From: Gemmatimonadota bacterium
GTDB lineage: Bacteria > Gemmatimonadota > Gemmatimonadetes > Longimicrobiales > Gaopeijiaceae
Direction of reading: 5' to 3'
DNA length: 64,000 nt
NCBI GenBank assembly: GCA_022571515.1
Contig: JACZXQ010000005.1
Span: 62,001-126,000, forward strand
This document shows, piece by piece, positions 17,568 to 27,227 of the stretch. The position numbers were made by a program, and so were the translations under genes. The notes beneath the pieces were generated by a model. That model had not been told where the DNA came from and did no database searches. It saw only the letters and a program-made list of their open reading frames with translations. How positions within the stretch are numbered: the stretch's first letter is position 1; each line of letters starts with the position of its first letter.

Positions 17568-19331
17568 ATGCCGAACGACTCCGCAGCGAAAAGCCCGCGC
17601 CAGCGCCCGAATCGTCGACTCCTCATGACCTCGGCGCTCCTCCTCATAGCGCTAGGAACACCCGCCGCCGTCACCGGGCAATGGGTTCGGGGCACCCTTG
17701 TGGAACAGGGTACTGGAATGCCCATCGAAGGCGCGGCAATCGTTGCGCTCGACCCCGACGATCGCCGTTTGGCGTGGACCCTCACGGATGCCTCGGGCCG
17801 CTTCTTCTTCCAGCTGATGACAGGCGGAAGCTTCAGTATTCGTGCCGATCGCATCGGGCACACATCCACGAGGTCGGGGCCTCTCGAGGTGGGGGCGGCG
17901 GACACATTGGTCTATCGCATGGAGGCACCGCTGGACCCGATACAACTCCGAGGACTTACGGTAGAACGTTCCTCACGCGACTGCCGGATTCGCCCCGAAG
18001 AAGGGGTGGCCACGGCCCGAGTCTGGGAGGAGGCGCGCAAAGCGCTGGAAGCCGCGGCGCAGACATCCAGGCGCGGCATCTACCAGTTCATGGTTCGCCG
18101 CCACGAGAGGGAGTTGGACAGCAGGGGTCGAAAGGTCCTGAAAGAGACGAGCCGGATCGACCGACGCTTTCAAACCACGCCCTTCAAGAGCCTGGAGGCC
18201 TCCAAACTCATCGAGGAGGGGTTCGTCCGGCCGAATGGAGCCGGGTTCTTCTATTATGCGCCGGACGCCGATGTCTTGCTCTCCGACGAGTTCCTGGACT
18301 CGCATTGCATGAAACTCCGTGAGGGTGACGGTGAGGACGAAGGGCTTCTCGGCCTCGACTTCGAGCCCACGGGAGACCGCAGCGTGCCGGACATCAGCGG
18401 CACGCTCTGGCTCGAACCCGTCAGTGCGAAACTGCAACGCCTCGAGTTCCGCTACGAGAACCTCGGTTACTCCGTCGGGCGAGCACCGATCGGCGGCACG
18501 GTTGTTTTTGCTGGCCTTCCAAACGGTACGTGGTTCGTGACCAACTGGGCGATTCGCATGCCGAACCTCGTCGAAGAACGTACGCCACTGACGTCGATTA
18601 GTGGGGGCTTATCCACCAGGTCGACGATACGCGTGGTGGGTATCCACGAAGAGGGCGCGCTCGTGCTGCAGGTGCGCAACGCGCGCGGTGATATCGTAGT
18701 CGAGGCGGGGGCCGGGACGATCACGGGCGTGGTCGTGGGGGAGGATGATGAGAGCCCTGTTTCCGATGCCTTGGTATCGGTGTGGATCACCGGGCAACAA
18801 GCCATTACGGGATCTGACGGACTGTTTCGGCTCGGCTCGCTGGGCGACGGCACCTATGACTTGCTGGTCACCCACCCCAGCCTGACCTCGCTCGGTCACG
18901 GGGGCGAGTTGACACCGGTGCGGGCTGTATCCGGCGAGGTCACGTCGGTTCGCCTCACCCTCCCGAGCGAGAAGCGCATTCTCGAAGAGGTATGCGTGGG
19001 GCCTGGACCCGATCGGGGGGGCATTATCGCCGGGTGGGTAAAGCACTCCGAGACGGACGAGCCGATTGGGGACGCCAGCGTATTCATGACGACCACGAAG
19101 TTCATGATCTTCGGTGGCGATGAGGGCCTCCTTGCGCGGAAGTCGGGCGTGGAGGCGTTGTCGCGTGACGATGGCTTCTTCATTTACTGCGGTACAACAG
19201 TGGAAGCGGACATCGACATCGAGGTCACGGCGGAAGGCATGAAGCCCTGGAAAGGGGTAGTAAAAATGCCACACAAGGGCTATGTGGCTCACGTCACGGT
19301 GCGGCTCGAGCCCAAGCGGAATGACCCGTGA
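17568..19331 (+). CDS. Secreted protein with carboxypeptidase-regulatory-like domains
   Basis: This exported protein of about 587 residues has a signal segment (LLMTSALLLIALGTPAAVTG) and an N-terminal carboxypeptidase-regulatory-like (CarboxypepD_reg) domain, GTLVEQGTGMPIEGAAIVAL. A second such domain lies near residue 385 (TGVVVGEDDESPVSDALVSV) and a third region near 480 (GWVKHSETDEPIGDASVFM). Domains of this type are transthyretin-like beta sandwiches, common at the N-termini of TonB-dependent receptors, but no barrel follows here. The ATG at 17568 has GGGGAG eight bases upstream, which decides the start over the earlier in-frame ATG at 17481. Function is unknown; a cell-surface role is likely. 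Confidence 0.8.
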   Translation: MPNDSAAKSPRQRPNRRLLMTSALLLIALGTPAAVTGQWVRGTLVEQGTGMPIEGAAIVALDPDDRRLAWTLTDASGRFFFQLMTGGSFSIRADRIGHTSTRSGPLEVGAADTLVYRMEAPLDPIQLRGLTVERSSRDCRIRPEEGVATARVWEEARKALEAAAQTSRRGIYQFMVRRHERELDSRGRKVLKETSRIDRRFQTTPFKSLEASKLIEEGFVRPNGAGFFYYAPDADVLLSDEFLDSHCMKLREGDGEDEGLLGLDFEPTGDRSVPDISGTLWLEPVSAKLQRLEFRYENLGYSVGRAPIGGTVVFAGLPNGTWFVTNWAIRMPNLVEERTPLTSISGGLSTRSTIRVVGIHEEGALVLQVRNARGDIVVEAGAGTITGVVVGEDDESPVSDALVSVWITGQQAITGSDGLFRLGSLGDGTYDLLVTHPSLTSLGHGGELTPVRAVSGEVTSVRLTLPSEKRILEEVCVGPGPDRGGIIAGWVKHSETDEPIGDASVFMTTTKFMIFGGDEGLLARKSGVEALSRDDGFFIYCGTTVEADIDIEVTAEGMKPWKGVVKMPHKGYVAHVTVRLEPKRNDP

Positions 19332-19371
19332 CGGATCGGTAACCTTTGAACGCCACCGCAACGGAGACACG

Positions 19372-19542
19372 ATGAGTGACCTGGACGTACCCCACGATGC
19401 TTTCGCGGCCATCGAGCGTGAGATCGCCAGCGACACGAGCCCGGTCGGGATCGACGCCAAGAAGACGCACGTGATCATCCTGCACAAGCTTCAGGAGATC
19501 GAAGCGAGCCTGAAGCGGCTGGAGTCCCGGCTGGACGGGTAG
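19372..19542 (+). CDS. Small acidic protein of unknown function (56 aa)
   Basis: This 56-residue product begins MSDLDVPHDAFAAIEREIAS and ends with a short amphipathic helix, LHKLQEIEASLKRLESRL. GGAG lies 6-9 bases before the ATG. It sits 40 bases after the preceding gene on the same strand. I do not recognise the family. The helical C-terminus suggests a small coiled-coil or interaction protein. Confidence 0.55.
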   Translation: MSDLDVPHDAFAAIEREIASDTSPVGIDAKKTHVIILHKLQEIEASLKRLESRLDG

Positions 19543-19586
19543 ACGCGCTAGCGCCTGGAAGACACGATCCTCTTCACGCCGACGGG

Positions 19587-19877
19587 CTACGAATTCCGAT
19601 CTTTCCAAGCCCACCACTTCAGAAGCTCTGGATCTCGCCTCTGCGTCGAGGCGAAGTACACGGCGCAGCGGAAGACGTACAACACGCACCGATCCTGATA
19701 CTCTCCGCTTAGCGTGATCAGCCGCGTGTACATCTCTTCCGGATCGGCATCGCGGAGATCCGAGACGTCGCGATACCCCAGATCCCGGAGGTCTTTGGCA
19801 ATGCTGGGCCCGACCCCGGGGATCGACTCCAGTCCCGCCTTCGCCTTGGCTCCCAATATCACTCTCCCTTCGATCAT
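19587..19877 (-). CDS. Helix-hairpin-helix protein of the Cdd1 (pathogenicity locus) family
   Basis: This 96-residue protein has a helix-hairpin-helix DNA-binding motif near the N-terminus, LESIPGVGPSIAKDLRDLGY, followed by the Cdd1-type region containing CVLYVFRCAVYFAS. Cdd1-like proteins are small and of unknown role. They were first named from a Clostridioides difficile locus and have no shown link to virulence here. It is convergent with the 56-aa gene and lies just left of the IS6-type relic. Confidence 0.75.
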   Translation of the reverse strand: MIEGRVILGAKAKAGLESIPGVGPSIAKDLRDLGYRDVSDLRDADPEEMYTRLITLSGEYQDRCVLYVFRCAVYFASTQRRDPELLKWWAWKDRNS

Positions 19878-19912
19878 CTTTGAGTATTCGCAACATTTTC
19901 TGGACGTTGGGT

Positions 19913-20045
19913 GGCATTGTCAACTTTCTGTGGCCGGGGTGAAGCTGCGGAAGCTTGGACGGAATCGATGGTACAGCCAGACGCTGTGACCGATGATCTC
20001 AGCAGGAAACCGGTAGCCGCACCGACGAGTAGTGGGGTTCGCTTC
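19913..20045 (-). mobile_element. Internally deleted relic of an IS6-family element
   Basis: At 19913-19926 the sequence GGCATTGTCAACTT matches the terminal repeat of the intact IS at 35585-36382 with one mismatch. Reading leftward on the minus strand from about 20040, the frame encodes GYRFPAEIIGHSVWLYHRF. This corresponds to residues near the start of the intact transposase (GYRFPPEIISHGVWLYHRF). It then joins directly to the element's last 35 bases, with the transposase middle missing. No left terminal repeat and no start codon were found. The codon-level changes show it is an older, diverged copy and not a recent fragment. Confidence 0.75.
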
Positions 20046-20124
20046 GTAATCTTCGCCCCACCTCCCTGTTCATCTTCTCTGTCCCACGTCCTAGTTGAGC
20101 AGCGCGACACCAGGCTGCCGTCTT

Positions 20125-22551
20125 CTAGCGCCCCGGTCGCAGGTCGATCCGCATCGCCGTCACCGCTTCGATCTTGTCCCGCGAATAGAACACGGGGTGG
20201 AACTGGTCGTTGGCCCACATCTCGAAGAGGTTTCGGTAGAACGGCGAGTCCGGGTCGCCGCTCTGGCCGGGCGTGTTCATGCCGACCGCGAGGTCCCAGT
20301 CCCCCGTGTCGACGATGATGCGGAAGGAAGCGCCGCTCGTTTGGTTGTCGCCGTTGCCGGTCTGGTTCACGGTCGAACCGTAGCCACCGCGCGGCACCGG
20401 GCCCACCTCGAGGCGCGCCCTCGTGCCAGGGTCGACCGACGTGCCGAGCGGGTGACGCAGGTAGACGTGATGGTAGTCCGGTAGGCCGTAGACCCAGCCA
20501 CCCGAATCGGGCCCGAGCCGCTCGGTGAGGCTTGCCATTGCACGCACGAGAGCATCCATGAGCAATCTGTCACGCGCGGCCATGGGATCGGTGCCCAACT
20601 CGCCCGGTGGCACCATGATCGTCTCGATCGTCTTTTTCAGCCCAACGTTCATCGACACTCCGGCGGGCACGAGTGCCTGCGTGACGCCACGACGAATCTC
20701 TCTTTCCCACGCAGCGTAAAGCCCCGCCGCGGCGGATCGCTTGTCCATCACATAATCCCACGAGAGCAGCAGGCCCGCCGCCCTCCCGGTGCGGTTGTCG
20801 GGCGGCTCGATCTCCTCGAGCATCGGGACGAGCTGCCGCGCAGGAATCGAAAGCTCGTCGGTCTGCAGCCGCATCATGTCGGCAATCGAGAAGCGCGTCC
20901 CCCCTCCGAGCACCTCGACGATTCGGAGCCATCGGTACGGATCGGCCCACGTAAAGCCGACCGCATCCATATGGGGGTAGTCGCGCGGCACGAGGTCGTT
21001 GTTCGCGGTCGCGAAATATCCCGCGGGCGGGTTCGCAACATGCGGCTTGGCTTGAATGGGCAGATAGCCGTCCCACTCGTATCGGCCGTCACCCGGCACG
21101 GGAACGAGCCCGCTCCAGTTGCTGCGCACCGGAGCGATGCCCACAGCCTGCCATCCGATGTTCCCGGCTCGATCGGCCCACACCATGTTTTCGCCAGGGA
21201 TGTTCGAGTACGTGCACGCCTCGCGGAACTCCTCCCAAGTCGTCGCCTGGTCCATGCGCAGCGACGCGAGGTACGGCGCGCCCCCGATCTCCATCCAACC
21301 GGCGCGTACCGCGTACGCGAGGTGCCGGGCTTCGTCCTCGAAGACGACCGGCCCGTGGCGCGTGTACTTGAGGTCCACGCTGTGCGGGCTTTGACCCTTC
21401 ACCGGGATCTGCTCGGTGATGACGGTCATCGCTTCCCACTCACCACGGTACAGGTACTCGTTCGCTTTCGAGGGGTTGGTCTCGTAGACGTAGAGGTCTT
21501 CCGCGTCGGTCGCGAAGATCGTCAGGCCCCACGCGCCGTACTCGTTGTGCCCGATCGATACGCCCGGCAGACTCGGCTCACCGCCGCCGATGACGTTCCA
21601 CCCCGGTCCCACCAGGTGCACCCAGTATCGCAGCGAAGGCGCGGCCTGAGCTCGATGCGGATCGTTCGCCATGATGGGGTATCCGCTCTCGCTGCGGCTC
21701 CCCGCGACCACCCAATTGTTCGAGCCGACGTCCTGCTCGACGTCGTACGCGACAGTCTGTGACGCGAGCTCGGCGGCCCGTTCGAGCATCGCAAACCCAT
21801 CCGCGTCGCGGCGATGGTCGGGAGCGATGTCCTCTGGCCGAAAACGAACGCGGCCACGGAACGCGTTGTAGAGACCGAGGATGTTCTCGGAGAGCGCCGC
21901 CCCATCGAGCGCGGGATCGAGTTCGAGTAGAGGGTCGCCCGGCCCGTACGTGCTCAGGTCCTTTACCCTCTGAGCGCCTATCTGGGCCACCAATCGTCCC
22001 GTCCGCAGCTCCGCACCGATATTGCCCAGCAGTCCCTGGTGCCGAGAGATCACCACTTCGGGCGTCCACATGCCAGGCGTGATCCCGAGCAGCTCGAATT
22101 CGAGAGGCAGCAGGCTGGGATTGCGCTGCGTCCGCCTGATATAGGCGTTGATGCCCTCGACGTACGCACCGATGATCTCTACGCCGTTCTCGTGGTAGTG
22201 GCTCAACTCTCGCTCCAGATCTCCCCGGAACTTGAAGAGCCGGGTGCCGATGTCTCTTTGGAGCTCCCGGGGGCCCAGGATCTCCGACACCGTGCCCGTC
22301 GCCTGACGGCGCCAGAGCTCGAGCTGGAAGAGTCGGTCACGCGCGGCGTTCCACCCCTGCCCAAAGAAGAGATCGTGCTCGGTCTCCGCGTAGATGTGGC
22401 TGATCCCCCATCGGTCGACGAGGATTTCGACGGGCTGCTCGAGGCCATCGGCTTCGAGGCGGGTGGTCTCCTGGGCATGAGCGATCGGGCTGAACGCTAG
22501 CAGGGTCGAAAGCGTGAGCGCCGAGCAGCGGAAGCGATCTATGATCGTCAT
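20125..22551 (-). CDS. Penicillin acylase family (N-terminal nucleophile) hydrolase
   Basis: This 808-residue periplasmic hydrolase of the penicillin/cephalosporin/AHL acylase (S45, Ntn) family hydrolyses amide bonds of acylated substrates after self-cleavage. The signal peptide is MTIIDRFRCSALTLSTLLAF with cleavage near AHAQE. The alpha-chain region holds DRWGISHIYAETEHDLFFGQG. The expected nucleophile serine begins the beta chain in DVGSNNWVVAGSRS, near residue 277. The start ATG at 22551 follows GGAGG by four bases; an earlier ATG has no such site. The natural substrate (N-acyl homoserine lactone, beta-lactam or other amide) cannot be told from sequence. It lies 67 bases downstream of the kinase gene on the same strand. 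Confidence 0.9.
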   Translation of the reverse strand: MTIIDRFRCSALTLSTLLAFSPIAHAQETTRLEADGLEQPVEILVDRWGISHIYAETEHDLFFGQGWNAARDRLFQLELWRRQATGTVSEILGPRELQRDIGTRLFKFRGDLERELSHYHENGVEIIGAYVEGINAYIRRTQRNPSLLPLEFELLGITPGMWTPEVVISRHQGLLGNIGAELRTGRLVAQIGAQRVKDLSTYGPGDPLLELDPALDGAALSENILGLYNAFRGRVRFRPEDIAPDHRRDADGFAMLERAAELASQTVAYDVEQDVGSNNWVVAGSRSESGYPIMANDPHRAQAAPSLRYWVHLVGPGWNVIGGGEPSLPGVSIGHNEYGAWGLTIFATDAEDLYVYETNPSKANEYLYRGEWEAMTVITEQIPVKGQSPHSVDLKYTRHGPVVFEDEARHLAYAVRAGWMEIGGAPYLASLRMDQATTWEEFREACTYSNIPGENMVWADRAGNIGWQAVGIAPVRSNWSGLVPVPGDGRYEWDGYLPIQAKPHVANPPAGYFATANNDLVPRDYPHMDAVGFTWADPYRWLRIVEVLGGGTRFSIADMMRLQTDELSIPARQLVPMLEEIEPPDNRTGRAAGLLLSWDYVMDKRSAAAGLYAAWEREIRRGVTQALVPAGVSMNVGLKKTIETIMVPPGELGTDPMAARDRLLMDALVRAMASLTERLGPDSGGWVYGLPDYHHVYLRHPLGTSVDPGTRARLEVGPVPRGGYGSTVNQTGNGDNQTSGASFRIIVDTGDWDLAVGMNTPGQSGDPDSPFYRNLFEMWANDQFHPVFYSRDKIEAVTAMRIDLRPGR

Positions 22552-22618
22552 GGGACCTCCAACCTCAGTGAGCGTGGGGCAAGGATACCCTATCCGGTCT
22601 GAGGACCGGCACGCAATC

Positions 22619-24547
22619 TCACTCGTCGACGATCGTGAAGATGCCAGTCGCTCGCCGCTGAGCGAGCAGACGCTCCACCTCACGATGCCCCTCGAGAAGG
22701 CTCTCCAAGTCAGACGAGATCTCCTTGGCCGCCTTCAGCTCCATGGTCACGCTATGGAGCACGCTTTCGCCGGCATGCATGCGCAGGAGGCCGACCCGAA
22801 TCGTCTCGAGCGCGGTGACGGCCTCCCGCAGCCGCGACTCGGCCTCGTCCCGCGTCGCAGACACGTCGGCACGGACCTTCGCCCGGGCTTCCTCCCCTGG
22901 CGCGGCGGGGTCGTCGCCCAGCTCGGCGAGGACACTGTCGAGCTCAGCGACTTGCCCACGAAGAGACCGGGCATCGGCTTCCAGACCGCGAACGGTGTCC
23001 GGTAGGCCTGACAGCGCCCGGCGCGTCTCCTTCGGGAGCTCCTCGTACAACCGGCTGGCGGCCAGTCCGATGGCCATCTCCGTGGGGCGATACGTGCTGG
23101 CGCCCAGAGCGGCTCGTCTCTCGAGGCGGAACCCCCCGAGCTTGAAGACCCAATCTCCGATCCGCCCGCGCAAGAGCTTGAGCCACCGCTCCCCGACGAT
23201 GTCCGCCCGACTCCGCGCTCGCGTGAACCGAAGCGCGGAGGCACCGAGCCCTGTCACCAACCCCAAGGCGAAGCCCCCCCAAAGAGCACCCGGGGCACTG
23301 GGAAGGAGCCATAGCGGCACAATGGAGAGCGCTGCGGCACCCAGCCCTCCCACCGAAGTCCACTTCAAGAAGACGTCGACCCCGGTAGTCCTGGGCCCAA
23401 CGTCGAATCGGAACTCTTCGTTGAGTCGGATCACGTCCTGCTGAAACGCGAGCCGCGCGTCCTCCACGGTGTGACCGGACTTGAGCAGCTTTCTGGCCTG
23501 GTGCGCCAGAAACCCTCCTGCGCCCAGACCGAGCAGCGCTATCACTGCCGCGCTGCCTGCGAGTCCGATCCAGTTCCCCGATGCGATCGAGCCGACGATG
23601 TTCGGGACGATGAAGAGAAGCGCGAACAACACGAGCGCCGACGTGGATCTAGCCATCTCGCGCATGTGCTTGATGAAGACCCTGAGCGGAATCGGCAACG
23701 GTCGATCGACTGCGGCCTCCTGCGCCAGAGCATCCGCGATCGCTCCTCCATCAGGAAACCGAGCGTCCGGGTCCTTACGCAGGCAACGGTCGATCGTTCG
23801 TGCCAGCGACGCCGACACCTGTGGCGCCCGCGAGGCCACCGGAGGGGGCGTTTCGGCTAGGTGCATGCCCAATACCGCCGCCGCGGTATTCGCCTCGAAC
23901 GGCGCCCTACCCGAGACCGCGTAGAAGCCCACGACACCCAATGAGTAGAGATCGCTGCGCCCGTCTACCGGGGCACCCTTCGCCTGCTCCGGACTCATGA
24001 ACTCGGCCGTCCCCAGGACGCGGTCGGTGTCCTCTCGTTCCATCTCCGCACTCACCTGGGCGATCCCGAAGTCGGTGACGAGTGCACGACCGGTGCCAAC
24101 TTCGAGCAGAATGTTGTCGGGCTTCACATCTCGGTGCACGACGCCCTGCAGATGCGCGTACGCGAGCGCCCACCCGACCTCCCGCATGAGCCGTGTCGCC
24201 TCGGCGTCGGTCAGGGGCCCGCGGGAGCGGACGCGCTCCCCAAGCGTCTCGCCTTCCACCAACGCCATCACGAAGAATACGAATTCGTCGACTTGGTCCA
24301 CCGCGAAGATGGGCACGATGTTCGGATGGGAGAGCTTCGCGGCGGTACGAGCCTCGAGCAGGAAACGGTCTCGTACGTCCTCCTGCTCCGCCATCTCGGG
24401 CGGAAGCAGTTTGAGTGCCACCGGTCGATCCAACGCCACCTCGTGCGCGAGGTAGACGACGCCCATTCCCCCGCGGCCCAACACGCGTTCTAGGGAGTAC
24501 CGCCCGGCGAGCGCCGTCTGGAGGGCGACAAAGTGGGGGCTCTCCAA
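22619..24547 (-). CDS. Membrane-anchored Ser/Thr protein kinase (Hanks type)
   Basis: This 642-residue kinase has its catalytic domain at residues about 16-275. It carries the glycine loop GRGGMGVVYLA, the ATP lysine in PVALKLL, the catalytic loop VVHRDVKPDN, DFG in VTDFGIAQ and the substrate-region GTAEFMSPEQAKG. All key residues are present, so it should be active. Two hydrophobic stretches follow (around residues 305-350 and 395-440). The C-terminal quarter is a charged helical segment with coiled-coil character, GLEADARSLRGQVAELDSVL. There is no PASTA sensor. Targets are unknown. It precedes the penicillin-acylase gene and may be cotranscribed with it. Confidence 0.9.
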   Translation of the reverse strand: MESPHFVALQTALAGRYSLERVLGRGGMGVVYLAHEVALDRPVALKLLPPEMAEQEDVRDRFLLEARTAAKLSHPNIVPIFAVDQVDEFVFFVMALVEGETLGERVRSRGPLTDAEATRLMREVGWALAYAHLQGVVHRDVKPDNILLEVGTGRALVTDFGIAQVSAEMEREDTDRVLGTAEFMSPEQAKGAPVDGRSDLYSLGVVGFYAVSGRAPFEANTAAAVLGMHLAETPPPVASRAPQVSASLARTIDRCLRKDPDARFPDGGAIADALAQEAAVDRPLPIPLRVFIKHMREMARSTSALVLFALLFIVPNIVGSIASGNWIGLAGSAAVIALLGLGAGGFLAHQARKLLKSGHTVEDARLAFQQDVIRLNEEFRFDVGPRTTGVDVFLKWTSVGGLGAAALSIVPLWLLPSAPGALWGGFALGLVTGLGASALRFTRARSRADIVGERWLKLLRGRIGDWVFKLGGFRLERRAALGASTYRPTEMAIGLAASRLYEELPKETRRALSGLPDTVRGLEADARSLRGQVAELDSVLAELGDDPAAPGEEARAKVRADVSATRDEAESRLREAVTALETIRVGLLRMHAGESVLHSVTMELKAAKEISSDLESLLEGHREVERLLAQRRATGIFTIVDE

Positions 24548-24925
24548 GCGTTACGCCTCGTGCACAGTCGTGCCGCCCATCCAAGGGAACCGTAGGCCCC
24601 TCTCTGCCAACATACGATGAGACAGATTAGCCTGGAGCATTAACTGAACTGGAGGGCGAGAGCGGAAGGGCTCAGAGGGTTCAGTCGGGTTCGAATTCAT
24701 CGAGATCATGAGATCTTGCCGTCGAAGAGCGCGCCGCCGGGGCGGGCGACAAGCAAGCTATTTCTGGTATCTAGCAGGTTACATGCAGCCTACGGTCAGC
24801 GCCAGCAGGACCGTGGGTTCACGTGCTCCAGCAAGCCCATGCTTGCCTGGCCGCGTCATGACGTACATGGTGACCGTCCTTATTAGACGCTGCGCAATGG
24901 GGGTTTGATGGCCAACGGAGGAAAT
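24548..24925. other. Gene-free stretch between divergent genes
   Basis: About 378 bases separate the kinase and the phosphatase-like gene, which point away from each other. Promoters for both must lie here, but no strong -35/-10 pair, tRNA or repeat stood out. Confidence 0.45.
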
Positions 24926-26521
24926 ATGCGCTCGACCGCACGAATCGGTGTGTTGCTGCTGATCGGAGTGACGTCCGCGTGCCGGCAGACCTCCGAAACA
25001 GCCTCTGCGGAAACACCCACGCTGGTGGTTCTAATGGTGGTCGATCAGCTGCGGCCCGATCTCTTGCACAGGTATGACACACTCTTCGTGGGAGGATTGC
25101 GGAGGCTCCTGGATGACGGCTATCGCTTCACGGATGCGACCCACGAGCATGCGATAACCGAGACCGCGCCGGGACACGCGACGCTGGCCACAGGGGTCTA
25201 CCCGACCCGCCATGGGATCGTAGCGAACACGTGGTCTGAGTTCGAGGGAGGTGAGTGGCGATCGGTCTACTCGATGGAGGACCTGAATCGTCCGATTCTG
25301 GGATACCCGGAGCTACCGGGGCGGTCCTCATCGAACCTGGACCGTCGAGGTCTTCCGGATTGGATCACGGATGCTGATCCGGATTCGAGGGTGGTGTCGA
25401 TCTCCAGGAAGGATCGGGCCGCGATTGGGCTCGCAGCAAAGGCTGTGGGGGAAGTGTATTGGCTGGTCGATGGCGGAGGTGGCTTCGTCACTTCAGATTT
25501 CTACCACTCCGTATACCCGGCTTGGCTAGCGGAATTCAACGCGACGACCATGCCGCTCGTCTATTCGGACTCGGTGTGGGAGAGCACGATCCCACCCGGG
25601 GCTTCCTCCCTGACACGTCCGGATACCTCGAGATTCGAGCTGGATGGGGAGCATACCTTTTTCCCCCACCGGGCGAGCGAGATGGGGGATGCCACAGATC
25701 CGCGCGCGTTGAATCACTGGAGGTATCGGTATACTCCGTTCCCCGATCGCGTCGTTGTCGCCCTAGCCGGGGAAGCCATTCGGCAGCTCGAGCTCGGACA
25801 GCGAGAAAGCGTGGATTACTTGGGACTCTCTCTTTCTCAGACCGATCTCGTGGGGCATTTCTATGGGCCGCTCAGCCGGGAGCAGCTCGACAACCTTCTC
25901 CGGCTGGATTTGGAACTGGGACGGTTCTTTTCCCTGCTCGATGAAGCAGTCGGTCCCGGACGCTGGGTCCTCGCCTTTTCGGCGGACCATGGAGTTCTGG
26001 ACATTCCGGAGCATCTCGTGGAGAGAGGCGTCGATGCTGCACGAATGACTGCCGGCGATCGCGAGGAGCTACGGAAGCGCGTCCAGGTGGCGCGTGACGG
26101 AGCTGGAACGGATGACGCTCCAGAGGACGCGGTCAAGGCAGCGCTCATGACCCTGCCGTTCGTCGCTGCCGCCTACACCTTCACGGACATAGAGGCGGAA
26201 GCGCAGGTCGATTCCTTCGAGGTGCTGTTCGCTCGCTCCTTCTCGAGGACACGAGCGGCAGGCCCGGCTGCGACGGCCGGGGTCCACGTGCGCCTCGGAC
26301 CGAACGTTCTTTTTGGTTTGAGCGGTCTCCCAACGAGCCATGGCTCTCCATATTACTACGACCGTCACGTCCCCATGATCTTTCTCGGAGCGATGATCAG
26401 GCCCGGGGTCTCGAACGAGCGAGTCGCGACGGTGGATGTGGCTCCGACGCTGGCGTGGCTCATCGGCACCACGGCTCCGGATGACCTCGACGGCAGAGTT
26501 CTGGAAGGCGTGCTCCGGTGA
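24926..26521 (+). CDS. Alkaline-phosphatase-superfamily lipoprotein
   Basis: This 531-residue protein belongs to the type I phosphodiesterase / nucleotide pyrophosphatase branch of the alkaline phosphatase superfamily. The lipoprotein signal ends VLLLIGVTSAC, followed by a Ser/Thr-rich linker. The metal and nucleophile region is VVDQLRPDLLHRY ... ITETAPGHATLATGVYPTRHGI. In PafA-like enzymes the nucleophile is the Thr within the TAPGHAT block. Further metal ligands fit LSQTDLVGHFYGP and FSADHGVLDIPEH, and a final His lies in LPTSHGSPYYYD. The likely role is phosphate release from monoesters or diesters outside the cell. The start at 24926 has GGAGG seven bases upstream. The next gene overlaps the stop by four bases. 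Confidence 0.88.
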   Translation: MRSTARIGVLLLIGVTSACRQTSETASAETPTLVVLMVVDQLRPDLLHRYDTLFVGGLRRLLDDGYRFTDATHEHAITETAPGHATLATGVYPTRHGIVANTWSEFEGGEWRSVYSMEDLNRPILGYPELPGRSSSNLDRRGLPDWITDADPDSRVVSISRKDRAAIGLAAKAVGEVYWLVDGGGGFVTSDFYHSVYPAWLAEFNATTMPLVYSDSVWESTIPPGASSLTRPDTSRFELDGEHTFFPHRASEMGDATDPRALNHWRYRYTPFPDRVVVALAGEAIRQLELGQRESVDYLGLSLSQTDLVGHFYGPLSREQLDNLLRLDLELGRFFSLLDEAVGPGRWVLAFSADHGVLDIPEHLVERGVDAARMTAGDREELRKRVQVARDGAGTDDAPEDAVKAALMTLPFVAAAYTFTDIEAEAQVDSFEVLFARSFSRTRAAGPAATAGVHVRLGPNVLFGLSGLPTSHGSPYYYDRHVPMIFLGAMIRPGVSNERVATVDVAPTLAWLIGTTAPDDLDGRVLEGVLR

Positions 26522-27183
26522 TCCCCATTTCGCACCGGGGCGCGAACATGACAAGCACTTTACGGGAGCCTCGGGAAGAACTCGCGGCCAGTCTGAGTCA
26601 TGGCGTTGGCCTGCTGTGCGCCCTGGCGGTCACGCCGGTTCTCGTCGTCAGCGCCGTGAACCAGGGCAGCGCGGCGCAGGTGGTGGGCAGCAGCATCTTT
26701 GGTGCGTCGCTCGTGCTGCTATATCTGGCGTCCGCATGGTATCACGCTGCACCGGCGGGCCGACTCAGGGCGCGTCTTCGAAAGATCGATCACGCTGCGA
26801 TATACCTTCTCATCGCGGGCACGTATACGCCGTTCACATTAGGGGTCTTGAGCGGGGCATGGGGGTGGACGCTGTTCGGCATCGTGTGGGGCGCCGCCGC
26901 GCTCGGAGTAGGTCAGAAGTTGATCGGCGGAGTCCGCTATCCTCGACTGTCCACGGCAGTGTACCTGATCATGGGTTGGATCGTGGTGATTGCCGTTCGG
27001 CCGTTGGTGCTCAACATGCCGCCCCATGGAATATGGTGGCTCGTTGCGGGAGGTCTGTGTTATTCCATCGGTGTGGTGTTCTACAGAGCCCAGAGCTTGC
27101 GGTACAGCCACTTCATTTGGCACCTGTTCGTGCTGGGCGGCTCGACCTGCCACGTCTTTGCGGTCCTTTGGTATGCGGCGTGA
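26518..27183 (+). CDS. Hemolysin III / YqfA family (PAQR-like) membrane protein
   Basis: This 221-residue integral membrane protein with about seven helices belongs to the hemolysin III (PAQR) family. Diagnostic segments are SLSHGVGLLCALA, SAWYHAAPAGRLRARLRKIDHAAIYLLIAGTYTPF (split over the metal-site region) and RYSHFIWHLFVLGGSTCHVFAV. The histidines in WYH, DHAAIY and HLF/HVF are the presumed zinc ligands and amidohydrolase-like site. The GTG at 26518 overlaps the TGA of the phosphatase-like gene; an ATG at 26548 is an alternative start. Function in bacteria is not settled. Confidence 0.87.
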   Translation: MIPISHRGANMTSTLREPREELAASLSHGVGLLCALAVTPVLVVSAVNQGSAAQVVGSSIFGASLVLLYLASAWYHAAPAGRLRARLRKIDHAAIYLLIAGTYTPFTLGVLSGAWGWTLFGIVWGAAALGVGQKLIGGVRYPRLSTAVYLIMGWIVVIAVRPLVLNMPPHGIWWLVAGGLCYSIGVVFYRAQSLRYSHFIWHLFVLGGSTCHVFAVLWYAA

Positions 27184-27227
27184 GCAGCGGTCTCATCTAG
27201 CCGAAACATAAGCTTCGCCACCCCAAA

